From: Armatimonadota bacterium
Lineage (GTDB): Bacteria; Armatimonadota; UBA5829; DTJY01
Length of the DNA: 64,000 nucleotides
Assembly (NCBI GenBank): GCA_029907255.1
Contig: JARYMF010000004.1
Span: 124,001-188,000, forward strand
Direction of reading: 5' to 3'
This document shows, piece by piece, positions 50,051-58,769 of the stretch. Under the pieces are notes generated by a model that was not told where the DNA came from, made no database searches, and saw only the letters and a list, made by a program, of their open reading frames with translations. The translations under genes were made by a program, and so were the position numbers. How positions within the stretch are numbered: the stretch's first letter is position 1; the number at the start of each line of letters is the position of its first letter.

Positions 50051-51079
50051 ATGATCCAAACGGCTTTGAGAAAGTTAACCGTTGGTGAACATCTTTCTGA
50101 AGAAGAGATATTTGAAATAATCGGAGGCATAAGAAGCGGCGACATCACAGATGTGCAAATCGCTGGGTTCCTTGTTGCACTGCTGATGAAAGGCCCAACA
50201 ATCAGGGAAGTAGCTTCAATTGCACGGGCTATGCGGGCAAATTGCGAGCAGATTTCACCAAAAGTAGACGGTGACTTAATTGACACATGCGGCACGGGTG
50301 GCGGGCGAACAACGTTCAACTGCTCAACCGCTGTTGCCATCGTAGCTGCGTCATCTGGTTTGTACGTCGCCAAACACGGAAGCCGCTCCCTTTCATCGCT
50401 TTCTGGAAGTGCGGATGTACTCGAAAAGCTGGGTGTGGCGATTGACCTTACACCAAAACAAGCGGAAAAGCTGATAGAAAAAGCAGGGATTTCCTTCCTC
50501 TACGCTCCTAATTTTCACCCAGTTATGCATAAGGTGCTTCCCCCTGAGGCCGCTCTTGGAATTAAGACAATCTTTTACACCATAATCGGACCACTTATCA
50601 ATCCTGCAGATGCAAAGCGCCACATCTTAGGCGTGTATCGGTTAGACCTTGTCGAAATGGTGGCAGACATCCTCGTCGAGCTTAAGTTCAAGCATGCTCT
50701 CGTTGTGCATGGCCTCGACAATCTCGACGAGATTTCAGTAATTGGCAAGACGTCAGTAGCTGAGGTAAAGGACGGCTGGGCAAGAAAGTATGAAATCAAG
50801 CCAGAAGACCTCGGTCTTCCCAGATACACTTACGAAGAGCTAGCAGGCGGCACTCCTGAAGAAAACGCAGCAATCCTTAAGGCTATTCTCCGCGGGGAGG
50901 AGAAAGGTGCAAGGCGTGACATGGTAGTTGCCAATGCCGCGGCCGCTTTAATGGTTGGTGGCAAAGTTGACAACCTTCGCGACGGCGTCAAGCTTGCCCA
51001 ACAATTGATTGATAGTGGGGAAGCTTGGAAAAAGTTCGAACAGTTTGCAGCCGAATCAAACCGAATAGCTTCATCATGA
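50051..51079 (+). CDS. trpD: Anthranilate phosphoribosyltransferase
   Basis: TrpD joins anthranilate to PRPP in tryptophan synthesis. The 342-residue protein has the helical N-terminal domain, the PRPP-binding loop DTCGTGGGRTTFNCSTAVAIV and VAKHGSRSLSSLSGSADVLE. FHPVMHKVLPPEAALGIKTIF and GPLINPADAKRHILGVYR are later family blocks, and EVKDGWARKYEIKPEDLGLP follows. It ends overlapping trpC by four bases. No trpE, trpG, trpB or trpA genes are present in the window. Confidence 0.98.
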   Translation: MIQTALRKLTVGEHLSEEEIFEIIGGIRSGDITDVQIAGFLVALLMKGPTIREVASIARAMRANCEQISPKVDGDLIDTCGTGGGRTTFNCSTAVAIVAASSGLYVAKHGSRSLSSLSGSADVLEKLGVAIDLTPKQAEKLIEKAGISFLYAPNFHPVMHKVLPPEAALGIKTIFYTIIGPLINPADAKRHILGVYRLDLVEMVADILVELKFKHALVVHGLDNLDEISVIGKTSVAEVKDGWARKYEIKPEDLGLPRYTYEELAGGTPEENAAILKAILRGEEKGARRDMVVANAAAALMVGGKVDNLRDGVKLAQQLIDSGEAWKKFEQFAAESNRIASS

Positions 51080-51771
51080 AGTTCACGGAAGCGCTTGCGG
51101 CGGCTCGAGAAGCCGGCCGCGCACCAGTGGTTGCCGAAATTAAAAGCAGAAGCCCAAAAGAAGGCGATCTCCTTAGAGGCAGAGATCCCTCAACCCTTGC
51201 TCGTGCCTATGAAGCAGCAGGTGCAGCATGCATCTCGGTGGTAACCGAGCCCACCCATTGGGGCGGGAGCATGGACCTATTGAGGACAGTCGCAAGCGCT
51301 GTCACAATTCCAGTGCTCCGAAAAGACTTCATTAACTCTCCTGCGGACGTCCATGCAACAAAGGAGGCAGGCGCATCATGCTTGCTTCTCACAATATCAA
51401 AGCTCGACTGGCATCTCCTCGTCGAATTGCATAAAGAAGCCCACAGGGTCGGACTTGAAACGCTTGTCGAGGCGCACGACGAGGCACAGGTTCGCATGGC
51501 TCTGACTTTGGACCTTGACCTACTCGGTATCAACAATCGCGATATAAATATCTTAGAGAAGGATGACGGCACATTCAGCAGAACGCTCGACCTGATACGC
51601 TACGTCCCGCACAACGTTCGCGTGCTCAGCGAAAGCTCTATTTCATCTCGCAGTGAGGTTCGCGCAGTAATTGAAGCGGGCGCCCTTGGCGTCCTCGTTG
51701 GAACCTCTATCCTCAAAGCGGCAGATCCAGCGGCCGCTGTGAAAAATCTTGTCTCTGCCCTGGAAACTTAA
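51076..51771 (+). CDS. trpC: Indole-3-glycerol-phosphate synthase
   Basis: TrpC closes the indole ring from CdRP. The start is ATG 51076, overlapping the trpD stop as ATGA; an earlier ATG at 51025 lies inside trpD. The 231-residue barrel has VVAEIKSRSPKEGDL, SVVTEPTHWGGSMDLL, VLRKDFINSPADV (catalytic Lys) and TLVEAHDEAQV. LLGINNRDINI and VLSESSISSRSEV are conserved C-terminal blocks. At 231 residues it is somewhat shorter than the typical ~255 because the N-terminal extension is short. Confidence 0.96.
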   Translation: MKFTEALAAAREAGRAPVVAEIKSRSPKEGDLLRGRDPSTLARAYEAAGAACISVVTEPTHWGGSMDLLRTVASAVTIPVLRKDFINSPADVHATKEAGASCLLLTISKLDWHLLVELHKEAHRVGLETLVEAHDEAQVRMALTLDLDLLGINNRDINILEKDDGTFSRTLDLIRYVPHNVRVLSESSISSRSEVRAVIEAGALGVLVGTSILKAADPAAAVKNLVSALET

Positions 51772-51774
51772 CAC

Positions 51775-52455
51775 ATGGTTCGCGTGAAAATTTGCGGCAA
51801 CACCGATGCCGAACAAATAAAAATTTGCGTAGAAGCCGGCGCAGATTGCGTGGGCTTCGTGGTGGAATATCCTATCTCGGTGCCATGGAATCTAACGCGA
51901 GATGAGGCGGCTGACCTTCTCTCGCTTGTTCCCCCATTTGTGACCAGAGCTGTCGTTACAGGCGGCTCTGCTGAGTTCGTCCTGGGCATTGCTGACCACC
52001 TTCGTCCTGAAATAATCCAACTGCATACCGACAACCCCATCCATGAGACAGCAGAAATTGCAAAAAAGCTAACCAAGCGTGGCATCCGCCTAATACGTGC
52101 CCTTCGGATTGACGTGGCGACTGGTAAAGCAGGCGGAGAGATTGAAGACCCCATTTCGGCAGCTCGTGCCCTCGAAAATACAGGCATTTCTGCATTATTG
52201 TTGGACGCACATACGGCAGATATGCCCGCCGGCACCGGCATCACTGTAAGCTGGGATATCGCAAAACTAATCCGCGAATCAGTAACTGTCCCCATCATCC
52301 TGGCGGGGGGACTAAACCCAAGTAACGTCAGAGACGCTATTAAAGCAGTCAGGCCTTATGCGGTAGACGTCATCACCGGCGTTGAAGCATCACGCCGAGT
52401 AAAGGACCCCGTGCTCGTTCGTGAATTCGTTCGCCGTGCGAAGACTATAGAATGA
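51775..52455 (+). CDS. trpF: Phosphoribosylanthranilate isomerase
   Basis: TrpF converts PRA to CdRP, the step between TrpD and TrpC. The 226-residue barrel has VRVKICGNTDAEQI with the catalytic Cys, ADCVGFVVEYPISVPWNLT, IQLHTDNP, LLLDAHTADMPAGTGITVSWD with the general-acid Asp, and ILAGGLNPSNVRDAI. It starts 3 bases after trpC. The order trpD-trpC-trpF is ordinary. Confidence 0.96.
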   Translation: MVRVKICGNTDAEQIKICVEAGADCVGFVVEYPISVPWNLTRDEAADLLSLVPPFVTRAVVTGGSAEFVLGIADHLRPEIIQLHTDNPIHETAEIAKKLTKRGIRLIRALRIDVATGKAGGEIEDPISAARALENTGISALLLDAHTADMPAGTGITVSWDIAKLIRESVTVPIILAGGLNPSNVRDAIKAVRPYAVDVITGVEASRRVKDPVLVREFVRRAKTIE

Positions 52456-52465
52456 GGAGCAAGCT

Positions 52466-53521
52466 ATGCCAAGGGAAACAATGAGTCCGCGAGAACGATG
52501 GCTCGCAGTTCTAACTCGACAAACTCCCGATCGCGTTCCGATGGACTACTGGGCGACTCCTGAGGCGACTGATAGATTGCTTAAATACCTTAACTGCGAT
52601 TACGAAGAAATGCTCCGTCGCCTCCACATTGACAAACCCGTCCACGTTGGCGGGAGATATGTCGGTCCACCGCCAAAGGAGGGTGAAGATATTTGGGGAC
52701 TTCGAACCAAGCCTGTGGATTACGGCTCGGGGGTTTACCATGAGACAATAAACGCCCCATTAGCTCATTTTACCTCTGTCGAAGAAATCGAGGCTTGCTA
52801 CAACTGGCCAAAACCAGATTACTGGGATTTCTCAGATTTGCCAGAGCAGATTAAAGGAAAGGAACATTTGCCTATACAAGGCGGCGGTTCAGAGCCATTC
52901 CTGCTCTACAAAAAGCTTCGGGGCGAGGAACAGGCGTTCATTGACCTAATCGAGAACCCAGATATCGTACACTACTGCCTCGATAAGCTATTTGACCTGG
53001 CTTATGAGAATACTCGCAGAATATACGAATCAATCCCAGGGAAAGTGCTTATTACTTACATTGCCGAAGACCTAGGCAGCCAGACAGGACTAATGTATTC
53101 ACCAGACCAAATCCGAGAATTTCTCCTTCCGAGGATGAAGCGAATGATGGAACTAGCAAGGCAGAACGGGGCTTTTGTCTTCCATCATTCCGATGGGGCA
53201 ATCCGCCCCATTCTTCCGGATTTGATTGAGGCAGGAATCCAAGTACTTAACCCTGTGCAGTGGCGCTGCCCAGGGATGGATCGCGAAGGTCTCAAACGCG
53301 ACTTCGGCGATAAACTGATATTCCATGGTGCGATGGACAACCAATTTACCCTGCCATTCGGCACTGTGGAGGAAGTTCGACAGGAGGTCCTCGACAACTA
53401 CCGCATTCTAGGTGACGGCGGAGGCTACATCTTGGCTCCTTGCCATAACATCCAGTCAATCACACCGCCAGAAAATATTGTCGAGATGTATGAAACAGGC
53501 TACGAATATGGCTGGCGCTAA
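52466..53521 (+). CDS. Uroporphyrinogen-decarboxylase-like (URO-D/MtaA superfamily) protein
   Basis: The 351-residue product begins 10 bases after trpF. It has an (alpha/beta)8 barrel of the URO-D superfamily: TMSPRERWLAVLTRQTPDRVPMDYW, the FVFHHSDGAIRPILPDLIEAGI segment, NPVQWRCPGMDREGLKRDFG and LAPCHNIQSITPPENIVEM. The HSDG and NP-Q motifs are typical of methyltransferase-like members in which the porphyrin-binding Arg/Asp are absent. In environmental lineages this family includes methyltransferases for methylated compounds. Location in a trp cluster gives no further hint. Confidence 0.85.
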   Translation: MPRETMSPRERWLAVLTRQTPDRVPMDYWATPEATDRLLKYLNCDYEEMLRRLHIDKPVHVGGRYVGPPPKEGEDIWGLRTKPVDYGSGVYHETINAPLAHFTSVEEIEACYNWPKPDYWDFSDLPEQIKGKEHLPIQGGGSEPFLLYKKLRGEEQAFIDLIENPDIVHYCLDKLFDLAYENTRRIYESIPGKVLITYIAEDLGSQTGLMYSPDQIREFLLPRMKRMMELARQNGAFVFHHSDGAIRPILPDLIEAGIQVLNPVQWRCPGMDREGLKRDFGDKLIFHGAMDNQFTLPFGTVEEVRQEVLDNYRILGDGGGYILAPCHNIQSITPPENIVEMYETGYEYGWR

Positions 53522-53600
53522 GGTTTAACTCGAACGCCAACTTCGACCAAAGTCGCATACAGCTAAACTAATCGGTTAGTCTCTCAACGGCACCCTCTTC

Positions 53601-54614
53601 CTAATTTCCAATTGTCATCTTGATAGTTTTATTCGTCGAATCCCATGCGACAGAGCCACCTAGATACCTCACCACTTCAACAATTGGAACAATCAACCTG
53701 CTTTCATAGACATACGGCGCGCAAGAAAGTTTTACATTCTTATCGTCATCAAGCAATGCATCCTTTGAGCCAATCTTCATGCGAAGTTTGTGGTTGCCCG
53801 CGGCAATCGTGCATTCCTTGGTTTTGGGCTTCCACAACAACGCCGCCGGTATTTGAAGCGCCGCAGACATGAAAACCCCTGTGCGCTGAAAATTAGCTGC
53901 GTCCGAAAGGAAAACGGGCGCATTATTAAGAGTTGCCTTCACCTTTGGCTCCAGCCTGATTGATATGTTCTCGTGCGGCTCAAAATTCTTGAACTCCCAT
54001 ATCACCTTCCCTTCTCGGCAGGCATACCCTGCTGGCGATGGAATAATTTTGTAGAACTGAGCGGACGTCGAAACATCAACTGTAATTTTTGCGTTGCCAA
54101 TCTTGCCCTTCCAATTCTTACCACTAGTTAGGATATAAGTAAAAAATTTGCCGCCCATCGAATCCACACCCAAAGGTGCCTCGTATTCGTTTACTACTAC
54201 CCTTTTCTGCCCAGCTGAAAATGACAAGTCCTTCACATGCCAAGCCCTGTAAATAAGATCGCCGTTCTGCTCGCTCATTGAAGGAAAAAACTTTGTTTTT
54301 ATTGGTTTACCATCAACCCAAGCTTTAAAACTTTTAAACGCAGGATGTTTTATTGGGCCAACATCACCGCTTGCTTCCTCTGGAAAGCCCATCTTGACAG
54401 AGGTAGGTCCACCATCATTTTTGAATACGAAATGGCAGCGGACAGCCGCCGCATCCCAACCAATCTTTGCGCTCACCTCTTCAGAAACCATGCAAACCGA
54501 CGGATGTTGGTCTACCGGAGCAATCATTCCACTTATGCCGCGCACAGCGGCATCATTTGCCCATGCATAATGTGCAAGGATAAATCCGAAAATTGTGAAA
54601 ACCAGTCGCTTCAT
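53601..54614 (-). CDS. Exported protein with copper-amine-oxidase N-terminal-like domain
   Basis: ATG 54614 follows GAAGGAG, and the protein begins with a signal peptide (KRLVFTIFGFILAHYAWAN). Upstream in-frame codons overlap the next gene and are not used. The 337-residue mature product has a beta-rich N-terminal part (VRCHFVFKNDGGPTSVKMGFPEEA, SFSAGQKRVVVNEYEAPLG). A C-terminal domain like the Cu_amine_oxidN1/stalk module follows (APYVYESRLIVPIVEVVRYLGGSVAWDSTNKTIKMTIGN). This module is often a surface-binding domain in Gram-positive and environmental bacteria. Catalytic function is not evident. Confidence 0.7.
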   Translation of the reverse strand: MKRLVFTIFGFILAHYAWANDAAVRGISGMIAPVDQHPSVCMVSEEVSAKIGWDAAAVRCHFVFKNDGGPTSVKMGFPEEASGDVGPIKHPAFKSFKAWVDGKPIKTKFFPSMSEQNGDLIYRAWHVKDLSFSAGQKRVVVNEYEAPLGVDSMGGKFFTYILTSGKNWKGKIGNAKITVDVSTSAQFYKIIPSPAGYACREGKVIWEFKNFEPHENISIRLEPKVKATLNNAPVFLSDAANFQRTGVFMSAALQIPAALLWKPKTKECTIAAGNHKLRMKIGSKDALLDDDKNVKLSCAPYVYESRLIVPIVEVVRYLGGSVAWDSTNKTIKMTIGN

Positions 54615-54658
54615 TGAAATCTCCTTCACTTCATTACTACCAAAGCCACATACTAGGG

Positions 54659-55339
54659 TCACTTTGCCGACGGATACTCATGGCAAAGTAGTGCGATTGG
54701 CAGCTCGTCTTCCTCGATTGGCGGAAAGCGCTCGAAATCTTCAAGGAAATAGTTATCTGTTTTGTCATCACAGACGCTCGAGACCTCCCCACTAATTGAG
54801 GGTCCAGTGTTTTCCTCGCCCCAAAACTGGTGGAACGTGCCCGGCGGAAGGCATATACTCTCCCCTGGTCTCAGCCGCACCATCTCGCCAGGTTCAAGCT
54901 CACGGAGAATTCCATTTATTGAAAGGGTGAACTTATCATTTGAGGGCCTATTATCCTCACCGGCCTTCCAAACGACGATAACTATGTTTCCGCCACCACG
55001 GTTAATGATGTCCTCCATCTTCGAACGGTGGAAGTGAAGAGGCGCTCGCTGCCCCTCGGGATTGAAAATCACCTTCTCACCGTAAACCTTTGGATATCTT
55101 GGGTCGCCATGCTTTCCATTGCGAAGGGTAAAAAGCGTTCGCCCTATATGTGCGAAGTTGCCACTTCCGAAGTCAGTTACATCCCAGCCAAGCATGCATT
55201 CGCGTATTTCATCGGCTTCATGGCCAATGTTCTTCCATGTGCTGGGCGTCCAAAAGGCATAAGGTGGCAGTCGAAAACCCATTTTGTCAAAAAATTCTGC
55301 AGCCCGCCGGATAGCAAGGTTGATTTCAGAACGCTTCAT
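54659..55339 (-). CDS. D-lyxose ketol-isomerase-like cupin enzyme
   Basis: The 226-residue product matches the D-lyxose isomerase family of cupins. It has KRSEINLAIRRAAEFFDKMGFRLPP, then the metal motif LHFHRSKMEDI (H-x-H-x-x-K-x-E) and a late H in PPGTFHQFWGEENTGP. The family interconverts D-lyxose and D-xylulose (also D-mannose and D-fructose). It ends 45 bases before the amine-oxidase-like gene start, on the same strand. The preceding URO-D-like gene ends at 55361. Confidence 0.88.
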   Translation of the reverse strand: MKRSEINLAIRRAAEFFDKMGFRLPPYAFWTPSTWKNIGHEADEIRECMLGWDVTDFGSGNFAHIGRTLFTLRNGKHGDPRYPKVYGEKVIFNPEGQRAPLHFHRSKMEDIINRGGGNIVIVVWKAGEDNRPSNDKFTLSINGILRELEPGEMVRLRPGESICLPPGTFHQFWGEENTGPSISGEVSSVCDDKTDNYFLEDFERFPPIEEDELPIALLCHEYPSAK

Positions 55340-55360
55340 ATCGTTTACCTCTTCCTAAAA

Positions 55361-56386
55361 CTAACTATACCATCCATATTTCTTGACTGCTCTTATCATA
55401 GCCACGAAATTATCAGGCTTGACCGAGCTATGAATGCTATTTGAGCTCGAGAGAATGAACCCTCCTCCACCTCCTGCATCTTCGATTGCCTGCTTTACAG
55501 CCCTTTCTACCTCTTCAGGCGTACCATGGGGAAGCAAGTGACCGCAGTCGATGTTCCCAACAAGACATACCCTATCGCCCACTAGCTGTTTCACTGTCCT
55601 CAAATCCATGCCTGCCGCGGGCTCGATGGGATTGATTCCATCACAACCAGTTGAGACTATGTCCTCAAGGATGGCGTATATATTGCCATCTGAGTGTTTG
55701 ATGCAAAAGGCACCTTCACTTTTGATAAGGTCCACCATCTTAGCAAGTCGTGGCAGGATGAATTCTCGGAATAGTTTGGGGCTCATCATTAAGCCCTGAT
55801 TGTGCGCATAGTCATCGCCCAGAACAATAATCTCCGCACCTGCTCTGATGGCATTGCGCACTATTTGCATGTTCACCTCGAGCACTTTGTCCATAACAAG
55901 GTTGGCAAACTTGGGCTCTTCGAGAAATGCGGCGAGTAGATTATCAAGCCCCATTAGATACGCCGACCACATAAACGCCGCTCGGTGGTGGAAACAAATC
56001 GCACGTTTGCCCTTATAGCGCTCGACAATTTCGGGAAGTTTCCCGAGACGGTGTGGAGCATTAGGATCAGGAGGAGTATATGCCCTCGCATCCTCAATCG
56101 TCTTTATAGGTCCACAAAGCGGATGGGCAACCGCCTCCGTACCACCCAACTTATATGTTACTCCCCACTCATCAACATAAGTACCGTCTGGATTAACTGC
56201 AACCGTGCGGAAAAATGCCCCACAACCAACCGCATCCATATCCATCCGGTCCATAAAGTCTTGGGCATCCAGAATATCGGGGATAATTGCTCGGGCAACC
56301 TTCTCATCGATTATGAACTCAACCACGGGAACCCTATCTGGCTGTTCAAGCCTCAACGCAGCATGCACCCGCTCAACTGAGTTCAT
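55361..56386 (-). CDS. Uroporphyrinogen-decarboxylase-like protein (second copy)
   Basis: ATG 56386 is preferred because the product then begins MNSVERVHAALRLEQPDRVP, the normal family start; an upstream codon at 56413 adds only a basic stretch. The 341-residue protein has FCIKHSDGNIYAILEDIVSTG, CDGINPIEPAAGMDLRTVK, GNIDCGHLLPHGTPEEVERAV and ILSSSNSIHSSVKPDNFVAMI. It belongs to the same superfamily as the gene at 52466 but is only distantly alike. In sugar-degrading lineages these often sit in glycan clusters with unknown role; it precedes the lyxose isomerase here. Confidence 0.85.
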   Translation of the reverse strand: MNSVERVHAALRLEQPDRVPVVEFIIDEKVARAIIPDILDAQDFMDRMDMDAVGCGAFFRTVAVNPDGTYVDEWGVTYKLGGTEAVAHPLCGPIKTIEDARAYTPPDPNAPHRLGKLPEIVERYKGKRAICFHHRAAFMWSAYLMGLDNLLAAFLEEPKFANLVMDKVLEVNMQIVRNAIRAGAEIIVLGDDYAHNQGLMMSPKLFREFILPRLAKMVDLIKSEGAFCIKHSDGNIYAILEDIVSTGCDGINPIEPAAGMDLRTVKQLVGDRVCLVGNIDCGHLLPHGTPEEVERAVKQAIEDAGGGGGFILSSSNSIHSSVKPDNFVAMIRAVKKYGWYS

Positions 56387-56507
56387 AGCCCTTCGTGCCC
56401 TCCATTTCAGCAAAGATACGCGTCATCATAAAATCTAGACTTTCAGTCTTTCGAACGTTAGAAAAGAACCCCAAAACACTGACCAAGTAATACAACACAT
56501 CCCACCA

Positions 56508-58472
56508 TCAACACGGGAAACAACGGTACATGTGAATCCCAAGAATAGACCCTGCGAGTGCCCAGAGGCTTGACGTTATGTAGTCACCGAGCACAAGGCC
56601 CAAGAAAAATGGAAGTGCAATCCGATAGCCCTTGATCCCGCCGTACCGTATGATAAGCACTTTACACAACCAAGCTAACAGAAAAGGACACCAGAGCCAA
56701 TACATTGTCCCCGTATTCGCAAGAACATACCCCGCTGGGTGAAATGGCCACCAAAAGAATTTCGTGCGTAAATAGCTCAAAAGAAAGGTGAATCCTGCCC
56801 CGAACGCCATAGCCATAATCCCAGAGACATCGGCTTTAGTGGGGTTGTTGATGTAAGCTGTAACTCGGTCAAACGGCACACGGCCCATATGCGTCCGCCA
56901 AGGCTCGACTTTAGCCGTCCCAGCACCGAACTTATACCACACAGCCAAACATGCCCAGAAGCCAACCGCAATTCCTGCGACAATTGCGATTAGAACTACA
57001 ATTGTCATTATCCTCTGCCGCTGTCTGACTGACTGCGCCATTTTCATTGATTCAAGCTGCACAGGCATCGGACAGCACCTCATCTCAATGCTGAACCAAT
57101 GAAAATATGCCAGCGATACTAGATTCCGCTGGCTAAACAAGCCTGTTCCTAGGGGCTGAACAAGTGTGTCCATTGCATCTAGACCCGGGCCCATCGTCCA
57201 TGCTGGTCCTGCCTCGGCACGCAAGCGGGTTATGGTTGTTGCAAACATTAGGTAAATAGCAAGGTATGCCACCGCCACAAGTGGCGACATGCCGACATAC
57301 ATGCAAAACGCAACCATAACTGCAAATCCAGCAAGCAGCCCTCCTACTGCCATCTTGTAACTCATCGGCTCTTGAGAGCTATCAAGGTCTGAATCGGACC
57401 GAAATGCCTTCGTGAAGACCTCTCGCAGATGTTTTCTGGCAAGGTAAACCACCATTACAACTATTCCAAAAAATGCCCCAGCCGATTGTTGAGCTAGATA
57501 TGGCGGCGCGCTTAGAACATTGCCAGGTCCAGCTTTCCACCCAATTGCCGCCGCAAATACAAACTCCAGCTTTGTCAGTATATAAAAGAACCAACAGGAG
57601 AAGCTCACATCCGCCGCAAGCACAAATCCAAGACCTATTGCCAAAGGATAGAATGTCGTCGGAAAGTAGCCGATTGCATTCCAAGGATGCGTGGTGAAAT
57701 ACGGTTGTAGGTCCCTTGCCTTAAGTTGAATATACGGTACACTTGGAAAGAGGAAATTCAAGCTGTTCATTGTCTCCAAAGACATTGCAATTAGGAAACC
57801 CATCCACATTAGTTTGTTCTTAAAAAAGCCAGTCTTCGGCTCCGTCATCTCCAGCGGCAGTTGAACTATCGGGAAAGTCAACCTTTCGCGCTCAACCCAC
57901 TGCCTCCGCAGAATCGTATTGATGCACAACATGCAGAAGAGCATCGAAAATAGGAAGCCACTCCAAAGCAAAATTGGCGAAGTCCATGCCGACCAAGGAA
58001 TTGGCGAATTGCCTTTATAAAAGCCATCAATCGCCGAGAGTTTTGGCAAAATTGTGGGCGGCACCATGTTAAGGTAATTCTCCCAGCCAAGACTCTTGTA
58101 ATGGGGTACAGCACCTAGCGTTGTGCAAAGAAATTGAAGCATCCCCATGCCTGAAAGAATTACAGAAATCGTTAGCATTGCGTAAATGGTGATAAGCTCC
58201 GTCCGGCTGAGCACCCAAAGAGGCTTTATCTTTCTCAAAAGGCTATTTATTAGCAGAAGTGTTATTAGGATGAGAACCGGCGGCATCATGAGTGACATGG
58301 ATGTCAAGTCGGTTTGCGATACGACATCGCCATACACACCCCAAAAAACCCCAGGAATAATAGCAATTAAACCAATGACAACGGCACGCACGGTTATGCC
58401 ATTGTCCGGCATGGTATCTTGCCCAACATCCTTTCCCCTAATGCGCAAATTCTCGAGTTGTTCTAAAGACAT
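56508..58472 (-). CDS. Large polytopic membrane protein, DUF6785/DUF6784 type
   Basis: The 654-residue protein has roughly a dozen or more membrane segments. It begins with a short cytoplasmic stretch (SLEQLENLRIRGKDVGQDT) and TVRAVVIGLIAIIPGVFWGVYGD. SRTELITIYAMLTISVILSGMGMLQFL, PIVQLPLEMTEP and LTKLEFVFAAAIGWKAGPGN are typical of the family. It ends with GGIKGYRIALPFFLGLVLGDY. The pattern is distantly similar to OPT-type oligopeptide transporters. I match it to DUF6785/6784 from memory. A transport role for sugars or metabolites is plausible in this neighbourhood but unproven. The start has no good ribosome site. Confidence 0.75.
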   Translation of the reverse strand: MSLEQLENLRIRGKDVGQDTMPDNGITVRAVVIGLIAIIPGVFWGVYGDVVSQTDLTSMSLMMPPVLILITLLLINSLLRKIKPLWVLSRTELITIYAMLTISVILSGMGMLQFLCTTLGAVPHYKSLGWENYLNMVPPTILPKLSAIDGFYKGNSPIPWSAWTSPILLWSGFLFSMLFCMLCINTILRRQWVERERLTFPIVQLPLEMTEPKTGFFKNKLMWMGFLIAMSLETMNSLNFLFPSVPYIQLKARDLQPYFTTHPWNAIGYFPTTFYPLAIGLGFVLAADVSFSCWFFYILTKLEFVFAAAIGWKAGPGNVLSAPPYLAQQSAGAFFGIVVMVVYLARKHLREVFTKAFRSDSDLDSSQEPMSYKMAVGGLLAGFAVMVAFCMYVGMSPLVAVAYLAIYLMFATTITRLRAEAGPAWTMGPGLDAMDTLVQPLGTGLFSQRNLVSLAYFHWFSIEMRCCPMPVQLESMKMAQSVRQRQRIMTIVVLIAIVAGIAVGFWACLAVWYKFGAGTAKVEPWRTHMGRVPFDRVTAYINNPTKADVSGIMAMAFGAGFTFLLSYLRTKFFWWPFHPAGYVLANTGTMYWLWCPFLLAWLCKVLIIRYGGIKGYRIALPFFLGLVLGDYITSSLWALAGSILGIHMYRCFPC

Positions 58473-58769
58473 TTTGAACCGATTCAAAATTAAATTGTGA
58501 TTTTAATTTGTGGCATCCCAAGCCAAACAAAACCTTCTTTTTACTTTTTCATCTTCCGCCCATGCGTATCCTTTATGGTCGGTGCATAATACTCTGTACC
58601 TTCAATGATATCAAGGCAAATACCTTGATGAGAATCTGTCTGCAAGGGAAACCGCAACTGTATCTCAACTGTATCTAATGATGGTATTGTGCCAAAGAGG
58701 AAACTTTTACCTACCTTGAGAAATGTTCTAACTAAGGACCGCGATGCAAATGCCAAGAGGAGAATTAAA

